Part shown: positions 35,065-47,100 of the stretch, piece after piece
Layout: each line of letters opens with the position of its first letter
Numbering within the stretch: position 1 is the first letter of the stretch
Assembly: GCA_024449915.1 (NCBI GenBank)
Contig: JAMZAV010000897.1
Coordinates: forward strand, 1 to 64,000
Origin: Sweltsa coloradensis
Taxonomy: Eukaryota; Arthropoda; Insecta; Plecoptera; Chloroperlidae
Length of the DNA stretch: 64,000 nucleotides
Direction: 5' to 3'
The notes under the pieces: model-generated
What the model saw: the letters and a program-made list of their open reading frames with translations, nothing else
What the model was told of the DNA's origin: nothing
Database searches by the model: none
Translations under genes and position numbers: made by a program

Positions 35065-35535
35065 ATGTTCTCAGTCTCAGTCTCATTCTCAGTCTCATTC
35101 TCAGTCTCAGTTCGATTACTTGAAGTGTAACTTTCGGTCGTTTCTTGATGGGAGTATCAACAATGCTTTCAACATCAAAACAAACAGACGAACAGCCGTG
35201 GAGTTGACACATGCAGGTGGCCGACTGATTTGCGATCTTAACAGTACTTTAAGTGTTAACATAACGTTTCCATATCAAATTTGACTCTGGTGCTATTAAT
35301 TACTATATTATTTACTACATTTGATTATTTATTTGGTTACTCAACGTGATTTGGAAGTGTTTTAGTTCGATCGTCACCCGAGGGCGCCATTTTTTAGTAT
35401 AAGAATGAAAAACGAGTGTGGTTATTTCGTTACTTGGTTTTATTCCCGTTCTCAGTCTCGATCTGGACCCCTTTGTACATTGCTTCTGACGTCACCGATT
35501 ATTATTGACGTAAAACTGAGAATGAGAATGAGACT
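35065..35535. repeat. Foldback with CTCAGT-rich arms
   Basis: TCTCAGTCTCATTCTCAGT repeats at 35067-35110 are mirrored by ACTGAGAATGAGAATGAGAC at 35514-35535. Possibly an inverted-repeat MITE. Confidence 0.55.
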
Positions 35536-36024
35536 GAGCCACGTTTTTCAAGCAATCAGACACGTCCTTAGCCTAGGGCCCGAGATGGGTCCCAGCCTTA
35601 TAAAAAACTATTAACCACTATTAACTATTGTTTTGTTATTGTATTGTACTTTAAAGTGTGCGCAGGCGTCACTGACATTTTTGTGCAAAATAAATAGAGA
35701 TGGGGCCATGTTTATGCCTTACGGACGTAAGTGTAGCCTGGGCCCGAGGGATCCTCATCAATAAAGGAAGTTTGCTTTAGGGCCAAAACATTTACCCACA
35801 TTCAAGACGTATCACCGCCAGTACGATTTATAACTCCATGGTATCACGACATTCGTCGTCAACGACTGTTAACTTCTAGTATAAAAGTGACGTAGTTTTA
35901 TTGAAGAAGTTCCATCAATCGTTACACAGAGTCGCGCGAAACGTAAGATACCAAATGCCAAAAATCGACTATTTATTTAACCCAGGGTGGTATAGGGAGT
36001 TGGAGGAAACTTCTTTATTGACTC

Positions 36025-36475
36025 TGGTAGAGAGCCTATACGAGCTAGAGAGTGGCCAGCAGGGTGCATGGCGGCCATCTTTCATCCAAAATAACATGGA
36101 AATATAGAAGTTTCCTTCTTTAATATCTTTATTAAATATCCTAGACCAGGGTCCACTAGATAGTTATGCAGAGTTGCTGTAAGCTTGCGGACCCTGTTCC
36201 CAGACTATGAGGCAGTGGGCGAAAATCTTTGCTTCCCGTAATGTCCTCGCTAATGTGACCACTGTTCAACTTCTTCTACTTCCTCCTGTGAAACTGCATC
36301 TCGTACTTCCCGTCAGCTTGAGTGTGATGCCCACCGCCAGGTCGTCCAAGTCTTGCATCGTGCATGGCGTCGTGACCTTGAACCTCCTCAAACAGCGTGG
36401 CGACAATTGTCTTCATCGGCATCATGGCGTAGCGATGTCCGATGCAGTGACGCGAGCCGACGCCGAAGGGCCAGT
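36025..36475 (-). repeat. Segmental duplicate of the P450 3' end
   Basis: Collinear with about 39985-40485 (GAGAGTGGCCAGCAGGGTGC, CAGAGTTGCTGTAAGCTT). It includes the P450 3' UTR with its polyadenylation signal (TTTATT on plus, 36128-36133) and part of the last exon. Confidence 0.85.
36276..36470 (-). pseudogene. Remnant of a second cytochrome P450 last exon
   Basis: About 65 codons equivalent to the C-terminus of the P450 at 40284, ending abruptly next to the heme-binding region. One extra A (CCTCAAACAGCG against CCTCAACAGCG) breaks the frame. The remaining exons are absent and unrelated sequence follows at 36471. Confidence 0.85.
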
Positions 36476-36549
36476 TATCAGATGTTTGTATTTTTGTAAA
36501 TGGTCTAAAATTCGAAAATAAAGTGATATTAAACTCTTGAATATGCTAA

Positions 36550-36900
36550 TTAACTGTTATATTTTAAAGATTCTTTTAAATCAGAAATTTACATAATGAT
36601 TTAAAATTTGTTAAGTAACCTCAATTTTAATTTAGAGCAGCATGAATCTTCAACAGAACCATCATGGAAAAAATAAAAATGCCTTGAAGCTTTTGAGTTT
36701 TTAGCTCCCTAAATTTCATATTATATTGTAATATGTTATGTATATTCCATTCTCATGTATTTTTTACGTTATGTTTTTACTTTTTATCTCCGAATCCTAA
36801 AAATTTCAATACTCAAAGATATATTCTGCTTATGAATAATATTAACTTATTTTGAATAAAAACGACCACTCAATAAACTGAATTGAATTTTTTTGATTTA
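36550..36900 (+). other. Orphan EGF-DPY-type 3' flank
   Basis: Contains the family's 3' landmarks (AATAAA..GCCTTGAAGC, TTGTAATATGTTATGTATATTCC) but no coding exon precedes it. It is the trace of a deleted copy between copies 4 and 5. Confidence 0.6.
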
Positions 36901-37263
36901 CTTAAAAAAACGATTAAAGATATTTTGCAAACAATGTTTTTTTCCTCTTTAAACATAATTTCTGCAATTAGGTTGCCTTTTGACACAGAATACCAACAAT
37001 TACTTAATATTTTATACATGATAAATTTTAACAGAACAACAAGCATACAAAGTTAAGAAATATAGCCACCCGAACAATATTGGCTTTATTGTGAATAATC
37101 AAAACAATTGAATAATGATCTAATCCCATTAATTTCAATCTAATTTAAAAAAAAACAATAGAGAGCTCATATACCAAAAACCGCCATCCTTCGACGCGAC
37201 TAGTTATTTCGCGAAACTTTATGATACAAAAGTTATTTTTAATGATGCATTTATTTATTTTTT

Positions 37264-37281
37264 GGGGGGGGGGGGGGGGGG
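37264..37281. repeat. Long poly-G tract
   Basis: About 18 consecutive G residues, rare in this AT-rich sequence. Confidence 0.9.
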
Positions 37282-37489
37282 AGAAACGGGGAATTAAGTT
37301 TCCGTTGACAAATGTTAATGTAAATGTTAATCACTAATCCGACTAACGACACACTATCTCATTAATGGATGATACACAATGCTTTGTAAACTTAAACACA
37401 AAATTATTATTTACATGGTTATTAACAGGCTCTGTACGTTCATAATCATTAAAATAATAGATGGTGGGTACTCGTGTGACTGTTCACGA

Positions 37490-37757
37490 GTGAGCAGCCA
37501 CCTTGGCGTTGTAGATATATTGTTTTATTTACCAAATAAAGCGTTCGCTCTTTGTTATTTAAACACACAAGTAACAATAAACAATTTAAACAAATCGCCG
37601 GCATGCTGTGGCTATGGAATGATGTCTTACTTTATCAGTGTATGCATACGCAAACAAGAGTGTGCGACCTTGCTGGCAGTAACTAACTCGGACCACTTGT
37701 ATAAAATATCATCTCAGTTCTGATCCAGTATTCATCCGGTCGACGTGAACTACCAGA
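37490..37757 (+). promoter_or_regulatory. Promoter of EGF-DPY gene 5
   Basis: Family block with CACCTTGGCGTTGTAGATAT, ACTTTATCAGTGTATGCATA, GCGACCTTGCTGGCAGTAAC, TATAAAA (37700-37706) and TCAGTTCTGATCCAGTATTC. The ATG follows TATA by about 58 bp. Confidence 0.75.
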
Positions 37758-39411
37758 ATGCAGCTTCTGATTCTCACCGCTCTAGTCGTGGTCGCCACTG
37801 GTTAGTACAATAATTCATATTATCGCTTTCAGTTACATGTTTTTCTTTCAGTCTTGCTAAAGTAACATAAACAAATATGTCTTTCATTATGTTTTTCTAA
37901 TAGAGCATAAATAATATTACATATTATATATTTTTTTTAATAAACTAAAATTTAGCAATAAAACTGCGTGGGAAAGTTTCATTAAAAATAATATTTATAG
38001 CAATGTTTTAGATTTGGTATATGTTAAAATTGTAAAATGCTTGTTGAATAAAACAATAAAATAAAATATAAAAAAAAATCTATAGGCCAATTACAATTTT
38101 TTTATTTGGAAAATATGTTTTAAATGATTTAGACGTTTCCATTGGTTGTTTATTATATTAATATATTTTATGAATGACATGGTAGAGTGTCAATTTAAAC
38201 TGCATTGTGAATTGAAAGCCTTAAATTGGAACATACATAACATAATATAGAAGTTAACAAATCCATCTTATAAAGATAAACATATAAAAATCCTAGACAA
38301 AGTACAGCGATTATCAGCAAGGAGAGTTACTGTAAAAGTGAAAAGGTGGAGATGGGTAACTGATTAAGGTAAGGAGGATCAGAACTTATGACAGTGTTAG
38401 TAAAATGATGGAATGTTTAGTTTAGGATGGGATTCTCTGAAAATACGGAAGATACATAACTCGAAGTTTGCTATGTTATGGAAAACGGAAAATTTTTGGG
38501 AGTTTGTCGTTTCTCAATAGAACAATATTGTGGAATGGAATAAATGGCCAGCTGCTGCTGTTGGGGAATCTAAAGTGCAAAGTTTCAGGAAATGTTTGCA
38601 GGAGGTACATTTAGAACATTATTGATGCAAGGGTTGTGATATTTTTATTAAATGATTATATACCCTAGGTAAGAAAAGGCTGATAATACCATTTCCGATT
38701 CTGGCAACTACAGAGGCATATATTTTGTCGGTTCCAAATGGAGTTCTCGGTTGGTTTATCACAGTCGTTCCAAAACAAGATTGTCGATGCTCATAGAGGC
38801 ATTTCAAATTGGAGGCCGCTGATTGGTTACATATTATAACTCGGTGAACTTGCTTCGGAACGACTGTACAAAACGGTAAGGTATACTTCTTTCATGGAAA
38901 ATATGCCATATTTAAAGAAAATGTTAACAATGGCAAAACGAAACGAAATTAATGTACAAGTAATTTGGTGGAGGCTGGTTGGCATATGTATGAATGTTAC
39001 ATGTATGGATATGGTGGGCTGCATAATTTAGAGTGTGGTAAAGTGTGGTTAGTTATTGTTTCCACTGCAGTTGTTGTCTTCTTGTGTGTTGTATTTGCAG
39101 CTCAGATGGCAACAGGGGACCCGTGTGTCCCATCACCCTGCGGTCCAAACGCTCAATGCAGTGTCAAGAACGAGGACGCCACGTGCGAGTGTCTACCGCA
39201 TTACTTCGGCAACCCATACACGGGATGTCGCCCAGAGTGCGTGCTCGATCATGAATGTCCTAGAATCTATGCCTGCATTAATAACAAGTGTATTAATCCG
39301 TGTCCTGGACCTTGCGGCGTTGGAGCCAATTGCACCGTTGTCAATCATCATCCGATCTGCATTTGTCCCAAAGGGACAACCGGCGATCCCTTCGTCAACT
39401 GCAACGTCTAA
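37758..39411 (+). CDS. Small secreted EGF-DPY-EGF protein (dumpy-like), gene 5
   Basis: Exons 37758-37800 and 39101-39411 joined in phase 1; 117 aa. The signal peptide is MQLLILTALVVVAT. The mature protein has 16 cysteines grouped 6-4-6: EGF (DPCVPSPCGPNAQC..CEC..GC), DPY-like linker (PECVLDHECPRIYACINNKC), EGF (NPCPGPCGVGANC..CIC..NC). NCT is a possible N-glycosylation site. It has a full promoter with TATA box, intact splice sites and a polyadenylation signal at 39568, so it is the best-preserved member. The neighbouring minus-strand P450 is convergent, with about 870 bp between the two stop codons. The biological role is unknown; the modules are those of Dumpy-like matrix proteins. Confidence 0.92.
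38273..38640 (+). mobile_element. LINE fragment in intron of gene 5
   Basis: Same insertion as at 31255. The remnant reads 'HIKILDKVQRLSARRVT', then 'LGWDSL', then 'NNIVEWNKWPAAAVGESK' in broken frames: the C-terminal region of a non-LTR reverse transcriptase. Confidence 0.68.
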
Positions 39412-39567
39412 CCGCTCAGCTGTGTGTAATTTTAAATACCACCTTAAAAGAAAATGGTACAAAAATTAAATTATAAAGTTATTTAACATTTTGTTTAAGT
39501 AAGTTTCATTGACTTTTAATTTAACGTTCATTTTATAGCAGTAGGCTATTCTTCACAGAACACGTAG

Positions 39568-39573
39568 AATAAA
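39568..39573 (+). other. Polyadenylation signal, gene 5
   Basis: AATAAA followed by AAGTACCTTGGAAG, matching the family 3' flank. Confidence 0.6.
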
Positions 39574-40081
39574 AAGTACCTTGGAAGATATCTTGTATTT
39601 TGTTTTTTGCATATATTGTAATATGTTATGTATATTCGATTAACATGCATTTAATGGCCTACTATGAAGGCTAATTAATGTCAATCATGGATTGATTGTA
39701 TGTAGGCCATTATCAATTTTTAATTAGCGTTATGGTTTTAATCTCCTGGCAAATGTTCAATACTTGCATAACTATTCCGCTTAATGATAATAGTGTGATT
39801 GTATAATAACGAACATATAATATACAACAACAAATATTATGGGATGATGTAATCCAATATTTATGAAGATGTAACCATTTGAAATAGCGAAATTCGCGAT
39901 TTTTATATTTTATATCCATAATTTAGATTTTGTATTTATATTATAAACACACAAAGGTGCAAGGCACTACCTCCTAGTAGAGAGCTTTTACGAGTTAGAG
40001 AGTGGCCAGCAGGGTGCAAAGCGGTCATCTTTCATCCAAAATAACATGGATGATAATATAGAAGTTTCCTTCTTTAATATC

Positions 40082-40087
40082 TTTATT
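40082..40087 (-). other. Polyadenylation signal of the P450 gene
   Basis: AATAAA on the minus strand about 200 nt after the stop codon; also present in the duplicated remnant at 36128. Confidence 0.6.
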
Positions 40088-40283
40088 ATATATCCCAGAC
40101 CAGGGTCCACTAGATACTTATGCAGAGTTGCTGTAAGCTTACGGACCCTGATCCCAGACCTACCTCCTAGGTCTAGGAGTAGCATCTATGAGGCAGTGTC
40201 GAGAAATCTTTGCTTCCCGTAACGTCCTCGCTAGCTAGATGTGACCACTGTTTACATTCTGCTACGGTACAACTCTTCAACTT

Positions 40284-43200
40284 CTACTTCCTCCTGTGGA
40301 ACTGCATCTCGTACTTCCCGTCAAGCTTGAGTGTGATGCCCACCGCCAAGTTGTCCAAGTCTTGCATAGTGCATGGCGTCGTGACCTTGAACCTCCTCAA
40401 CAGCGTGGCGACGATTGTCTTCATCTGCATCATGGCGTAGCGATGTCCGATGCAGTGGCGCGCGCCGGCGCCGAAGGGGAGGTACGAGAAGGGATGCGCG
40501 TCGACCTTGTGCGCAGGTAACCAACGGTCGGGGTTGAAGCGCTCAGGCTCGGGGAAGTACCGAGCGGAGCGGTGAGTGACGTAGTTGTAGATCATAACGT
40601 TCGAGCCAGCTGGGATGATGTAGCCAGAGGGCAGAGCGATGTCCACGGGAATCTCGCGAGGGAGGAGGGGAATGCCGGGGAACAGTCTGGAAGAAAACAT
40701 ACTACGTCTATTTCTACTTCAAAGTTAGTCGCAAAAAGCGTCGAATTGTACTATTATATAATTCATTTCTCATTCAATGCTTTTGTCCAAATCACAACTA
40801 AGATTTTAGTATCTGTTAACACAATGCAGAGATTTTCTTGTTGTCGATATTCAATTTCATTAACTACAATAGGCCATAATTTTTTTTTTTTTAATTTTTT
40901 AATTTATACAAATTTATTTTATTTTCATAGAACATAGAACATACATGACTCATACACCATAGCAAAATTGTACAAATAAATAATTAATGTTACATAGGCC
41001 TACAGAAATAAATCTAAGAAGAATATAATCAAAAAACCCACAAAGCCTGAAAAGGGCTTAACTGTGGAAGAAAGAAATAGTAATAGCCTTTATTTTACTT
41101 AAATAATATATAACTTCTAACTAGATATCCCACTTTACAGAGTATGAATGCAAATTGCGTCGTGTAAACAATATTTTACCAAATGACTTTCTAAAGCTAT
41201 TATGCGCTGTCACGGAAAAATTACAATTTCTATAATTTTAATTATTTCTTCATCAATTATCAATGAATTGTATAATCAATTCATATTTACCAAAATTCTT
41301 GTGTTTACCAAAATTCTTGTGTTAAATGCATTGTTGTTGTAATGCTACTATTTCAAATATTTACGAAAATGTAATTTATTGTTGTTTCTGCATCTATGTA
41401 ATTAGATTTATTTAGTTGTCCTCCTTTGTAAATCAGTTTTTATAACTGAATAGGATAGACGTTAAATAAATAAATAAATAAAATAAATAAAAATCTTTTA
41501 TAACATTCTCATACCGAAGACTTTCCTTAATGGCTCGTTCCAGAGTTTTTAGTCGGGGTAGATCCTCGGCTGTGACCGGACGTGGATCTCCCTGAAAGAT
41601 CTCATCCAACTCTCGCGAGATCTCGTTTTGCACGTTCTCGTGGATACCCAGCAGGATGAGCATGAAGGACATGGATATCGCATCTGAAAAGTTACACGGT
41701 TAGAAAGCAAGTTGAAAACTGATTCTTTTTCTTCAGAAGTTTTTGTCACAATATGAATTTTCTATAGCTACAATTCCAACTGGATGCAGTTACTTGTCAA
41801 TAGTTAGGCCTACTTGTTTCCAGGCCCGCAAGCATTATTCCTTGAATCTCGTCTCTCAATCTCTTGGGAGACAAGACTTTGTCGTCATCCTCCACTGATT
41901 TCAATAGCATGTCCAGCATAGTCACTGATTTCTTTTCAGACATAATTTCATCCTCAAATATGTTATTTTCACATTTCTTCGTTTGACATGACTGTGTCAG
42001 GGCCGTTAATCCCTTTGAACTGATTTCATTCATGTACGATTGTATTTCCTGTAACAAAATATTGTTTTTTTGTCATACATATCTCCAGGACCCGGATCCA
42101 CAAAGCGAATGTAATCATTAACGGAGTTAATTTTTAGGTATAAGCCGTACTTAACTCCCATTTCGGTATCTATATAGTTCGTCCGTTTACAGTTGACGAA
42201 TTTGGAAATCCTCAAAGGGACAAAAGACCAGATTTGTTCACACCTCTTGACAAGATTATCTTCCTCTGGTTCACCGGGAAATAGTCTCGGAGGTCCCCAG
42301 TGATTGACATATCTATTATAATGAATAGCAAACCCGTCGCCAAATCACTTAGTTGGTTTCCATTATTGCGCTTCATTGGTTTGCCAAAGAGGCGCACAAT
42401 GAAACTTCAGCCGGGCAACATTGACGACGGTCAGCGAAGACTGAATTTTAAATTACAACCCTCGTAATTGGTTATAACAAGTGGCTTACATGTTCCCGCT
42501 GTGTCGGCGAAAAAGCCGAAAATTTGTCAAATGTAAACGGACGAACTATAAAAAAAGAGTTACGAGTTAGTCTCCCTTTTTTTAAGTTAAATAACTCGGA
42601 TAAACGTGTAACTCCCTTTTGTGGCTACCGAAACTACCTCTTTGTGAATCCAGGCCCTATAGTAGTGAGGGTAATGTGAATTTAGTTTGAGTTTAATAGT
42701 ACGTAGAACTGATAGAGATATTAAAAACAGTTTAAAGGAATATCGTTTGTAGGGTACGTTACGTGTTGGCTACATATTTCGTATTTAAAAAAAATGTATT
42801 GCTTAGTCACTACGTATGTATTTGATTATATGAATTTTTCTTGAATGTACAGATAATTTAGAAAAACCATTAAAGCAAGATAATTATCAAACACTGCCTC
42901 TAGAGAAAGTAACGTGTAGAAACCTCTCTAAGGCGAATCATTTCCCGTCCCGAGGGGAACAACCTCCGCACCCCGGGAACCTGGAGCCAAGGGTAAAGTA
43001 TTCTGTCGTGCACCAAGTCCTCGCTTCGAACTACAGCGGCGTGGAAACGTTCCATTCCTTCCTCTCCTCCAGGCAACGATTCCCCTTCAAAGCCTGGAAC
43101 CAGTTCGAGAGAGGGTATGTCAATAGGTGGGCTAGGTATAGTCGGCGGAAGAGAACTTAAATATTGGAAATGCTAAGATAGTTAGAATTTACATTTTTTC

Positions 43201-44174
43201 GATGGGTTGTCTTTTCTCAACTGTAAACTTACACACAACTGTAATAAAAATTCAACTCCCTCCCACCTCGTTTGAAGTTGGTTTCAATTTATGCTTATAT
43301 TTTCTAAGAATTGTAGCACTATAAATAACCTTTAAATGGAAAACAATTAAAATTCAATATAATGTTATCAATAATGTTTCTTCATGTGGATTACGGATGG
43401 TGAAACTAAAAGCATTTGGGGCGCAGGCCTGCAGTTCATGACTCCAAGTAACGTTGCTAAGAATCCAGATCGGCTTTGGATTTTTGTAATTGTCTTTCGT
43501 CTTTAAAAATTGTATTATAAACGACTTGAAGTAACCAAATAAAAACACCATCTTACTTTTTAGTTTTTACCCATTCACTTACCAATTACTGTCCTGCAAA
43601 TCGCATCGATTGTGATAAGACTAATATTCGAGCAGAAGTCTACGGATTTACCCTCGGCCTCGTCGAATTTCTCTGCCAAGCGTGTCGCATTTTGTGCAAA
43701 GACCTCAACAAAACCTTCCAAGTTCTTTGTATTGAACACGGGATTCAACGTCTTGCGGTGCAACTTCCATTTCGCCTCGTTTGCCGTCAGCACACCCCCT
43801 CCCACCAATGTGATGATGGCGTCAGTGATGTACTTGGACCTATCCATCAGGTTCTTGTCCGTGAGAATCGTCTTGATATCTTCGGCATCAGACACGAATA
43901 CAGTCAAGTTCACGATAGACCATGTTTTGAAGATGTGTCCATAGGTTCGGAACCAAGTGTTGATCACTCGAAATGAGTGGGCTCTGTTGCCGTAGAGCTT
44001 TAGACCACTCCCGACTATTGGGTAGCCGGGAGGGCCTGGGATCTTCTGGGCTAGGAGCCACTGGCGACATCTAGGCCACACCAGCCAGATTACGAACAAT
44101 GAAAGTGCTATGTAGATAGTGTAAGACTTTCCCCCTTCTGTTAAGGGAATTAGAACGTTCGCTGGAGACGACAT
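40284..44174 (-). CDS. Cytochrome P450, clan-4-like, 522 aa
   Basis: Five exons on the minus strand: 43583-44174, 42924-43093, 41814-42048, 41515-41683, 40284-40686. Phases fit at every junction (1569 nt, 523 codons). Microsomal type: hydrophobic anchor at about 19-33, proline hinge PGPPGYP (46-52), C-helix WKLHR, I-helix AGLETN (328-333), K-helix ExxR (ESLR, 386-389), FNPDRW, and heme loop FGAGARHCIG with the heme-ligand cysteine at 467. It would be an endoplasmic-reticulum monooxygenase using NADPH-P450 reductase; the substrate cannot be told. The clan assignment rests on overall resemblance to CYP4 (SLRLFPGIPLLPR). Exon 2 (FEGESLPGG..GREMIRLRE) is short, unusually GC-rich, and has a weak GTTTCT donor. 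Introns contain a LINE tail and a MITE. A remnant of a sister gene lies at 36276. Confidence 0.94.
41290..41492 (+). mobile_element. LINE 3' tail in P450 intron 4
   Basis: Matches 51515-51695 (TTTAGTTGTCCTCCTTTGTA, GAATAGGATAGACGTTAAAT) and ends in (AAAT)n. 5'-truncated. Confidence 0.75.
42087..42656. mobile_element. MITE with TIRs in P450 intron 2
   Basis: Ends GGACCCGGATCCACAAAG and, inverted, GGGCCTGGATTCACAAAG. Inner inverted blocks (TATAGTTCGTCCGTTTACA at about 42170 and its complement at 42535) extend the foldback. No coding capacity. Confidence 0.7.
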
Positions 44175-47100
44175 TTCAAGCTGAAAACGACGTCAGTGTT
44201 AATGTATAAAAAACACAATCATTAATAATTATTAATGAACTATTTTTATGATCACTTATTATTTTTACACTTTGAAATGGTAATTATTTCATTTTTCTCA
44301 ATAGCTATACTAATTAATGTGTTCCCAGTCGTTAGTTAATATTTATATACATTTTCTCAAACATGCTTAAACTATGTTATATTTTATATTCACGTCATGG
44401 CAATTAAATCTGCTACCAGTAGAAGGTAATATTTTTTTATTTTGTAATTTCTCTTGAACAGGCACATGGCAGATTTGGTATCATCGCATGTTTTTTATGA
44501 TTGATTGATTATGCTACCAGTGGGATTTTCAATTTTGTTTTTCCTACGAATGTTTTCGTTCGTCGTAAAACATTTGAGTCAAAAAGTATACATTCTTTGA
44601 GACGAAGTAACACAAATACACAACATTATAAATTATTTCGTCTACCCTCTCTATTTGGATAGCAGATTTTTAGTGGGACACTTCACTTTGATTGAACGTG
44701 GACCGAGCCAACCTTGTCAGCACAGACACTATAGACGAGAGAATAATGGCCAACCAGAGATCGCTATTTGAAATGTAAACAGCAACCAACTTGATGGGCC
44801 CGATTTATGCGCGGACGACGTTAAATTCAACAAAGCGAAGTGGGATTAACTTAATACAATTTTGAATTAATTAATTGCTTCGTTGTTAGAAAGGCGCCAA
44901 AGTTTAGACATACTCAACCAAAGTATTCATAATCAAACAACAGAAACAACAGAATCCACACACCTTAGATCGTAATGACCGTTGATTTTAAAAAATATTA
45001 AAGAACAGTTAGTTTTACGTGCCCGTTGGACCTTGAACATGAATCCTGCTTCCAATGTAGAAGGCCACTGGTCCATTTGCTAACTCAATACGACAGTTTT
45101 CGATCGACGGCGACAGCTTTGAAAATAGAATAAGTCATGCTCAGCGAGGTAGTCTTTACATTTTTGCGTGTCAGTGAAGTAAATGTTAGTCCCGGGATTC
45201 TATTTAATAAGTTGTCCCTGAAAACCATTGATTGACAATTATTGTTACATGCATGTTTACAAATTGTTGTAAGAGATGAGCAAAAATGGTGAGAACGAAA
45301 TTCGCGATTTTTTAAAAGTTGCAATAATCCCTTCAAATTCAGTTTGCGCATGAATCACCTGAATAGTGATTTGAATGGTCACCATTTTCCAATTCGCAAA
45401 TTTTTCGTGATATTTTGTTTAATCCGCGGGAACTAGTGGCGAAATCAGCAATTATGTCTTTAAACGCGAATTACGTCACGCAATTTCAAACAAAGTTTTT
45501 CCAAAGTTTTGGTGGAGGTGCCGGGTAAGTAGTCGAAATTAAATTAATCCTGGCTGGAACATATGGGAGAGGATCCGGGTCATAAAATTCGATTGTGAGA
45601 TCGTAATAATCGTTTGTATGCGGGTAAGCTCAAAACACTTCATATCAAAATATCGACATTATGAAAAAATGCATAATTTCATAATGTTTTGGTGGAGGTG
45701 CCGGGTAGTCGAAATTAATCCTGGTAAAAACTGTCGGAAACTTTGAAAACTGAAGGCTGAAATTGAGCTTAAAATTAAAACTGATTCTCACTCTCATGTG
45801 CTTGTTTTTCTTTTTAATTAATCATAAATTGTCCTGAAATTTGATACTGATAATTTAAAACTAGGCGTTTTTTTTTTTTTTTTTTTAAAGTTGTGCATTA
45901 TCAAATTGTTTTTTTGGTAAATAACAAAAATCGTGAATTTTTATTTTAAGGCGCGAATTTTCAAACTTATAAAAACATTTTTGCACATCTCTAGTTATTG
46001 TATTTACAAAGTTGTTGCTGTCGATCGACTATTGTCGTACGAGCCAGTAAATAGACCCCTGGTTCGGGCAGATGTATGTACTTTATATACTTCAACCTAT
46101 ATCTTAAGATATAAACGCAGACTGGAGCCATCCTTACCACAAAGAACACAATACGTAGTGTTAGTTTATTAATGTCCACCACTGGAAATCAACTCTAATA
46201 GTTTTGTCGACTCTTGCCAACTTGACATTTTTATTTCAATTAATTTCTCAGAAATTGTTAGTAATTCTAAAAAATATACATCGTTTAATCGTAAAACATT
46301 GCTATGAAGAGAAAACTATACGTAAATTTATTATTTAAATCGTGTTGATAATTTTAGCTAGGACTGTTAGATAGCTATTGCTTTGACGAAACTTTTATTT
46401 CACGATGTAATTTAAAAACAAAATATATAAATTCTCTCATTTACAAATACATTAATTATTTTGTTTTGGTTAAACGGAAAACGACGGTTGTATCAATCGA
46501 TTCAAGGTAAATTGTAGATTGTACAATAAGGAAAATGATGCGGAGTGAATCGTGTTGCGGTGGAGCGTGGTTTCAGTGTAGGGCATAAAGAAATTAAAAT
46601 TAAACACGTAATTTAGAATCGAGAGTCAATTTAGATTGGTATTGCGTTATAGTGTGTTAGTCAAAACATTAGCATTCACACAGACCGGAGGTGTACAAAA
46701 CTTCGATAAATAAAGTAAAACATTAAGAACATACTTTTTAAAGGGCTTATATTTACTTTAGTTCATAACTAACGTAAAACCTCTTATTAGCCAGGCCTAT
46801 AGTTAATTTTGCAATGTTTTTTCTTTTTTTCTTTCTTTCTTTCTTTCTTTCTGTTTTTGCTATTACGTAGCCCTACCATTCATTATTCATGTACGTATTT
46901 CTATTCGTATTTCTTCTTTGTTATCATGTTTAGTTTAGGTTAGTATAAGATAGTTGGTAATGTTATTATGTTTACAATGTACAATGTAAAATGGTCTATG
47001 GCTGTATATGTGTCTATTTGAATAAATAAATAAATAAATTTGTATTACGCTCTAGTTCAAATAAAGTTTGCTGGTAATACAATTCAATCTTTGCGCGATA

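Noticed and set aside
43902..44174. Second P450 start suggested by overlapping ORFs on both strands
   Set aside because: Only the minus frame starting at 44174 has the anchor and PGPP hinge and continues in phase into exon 2.
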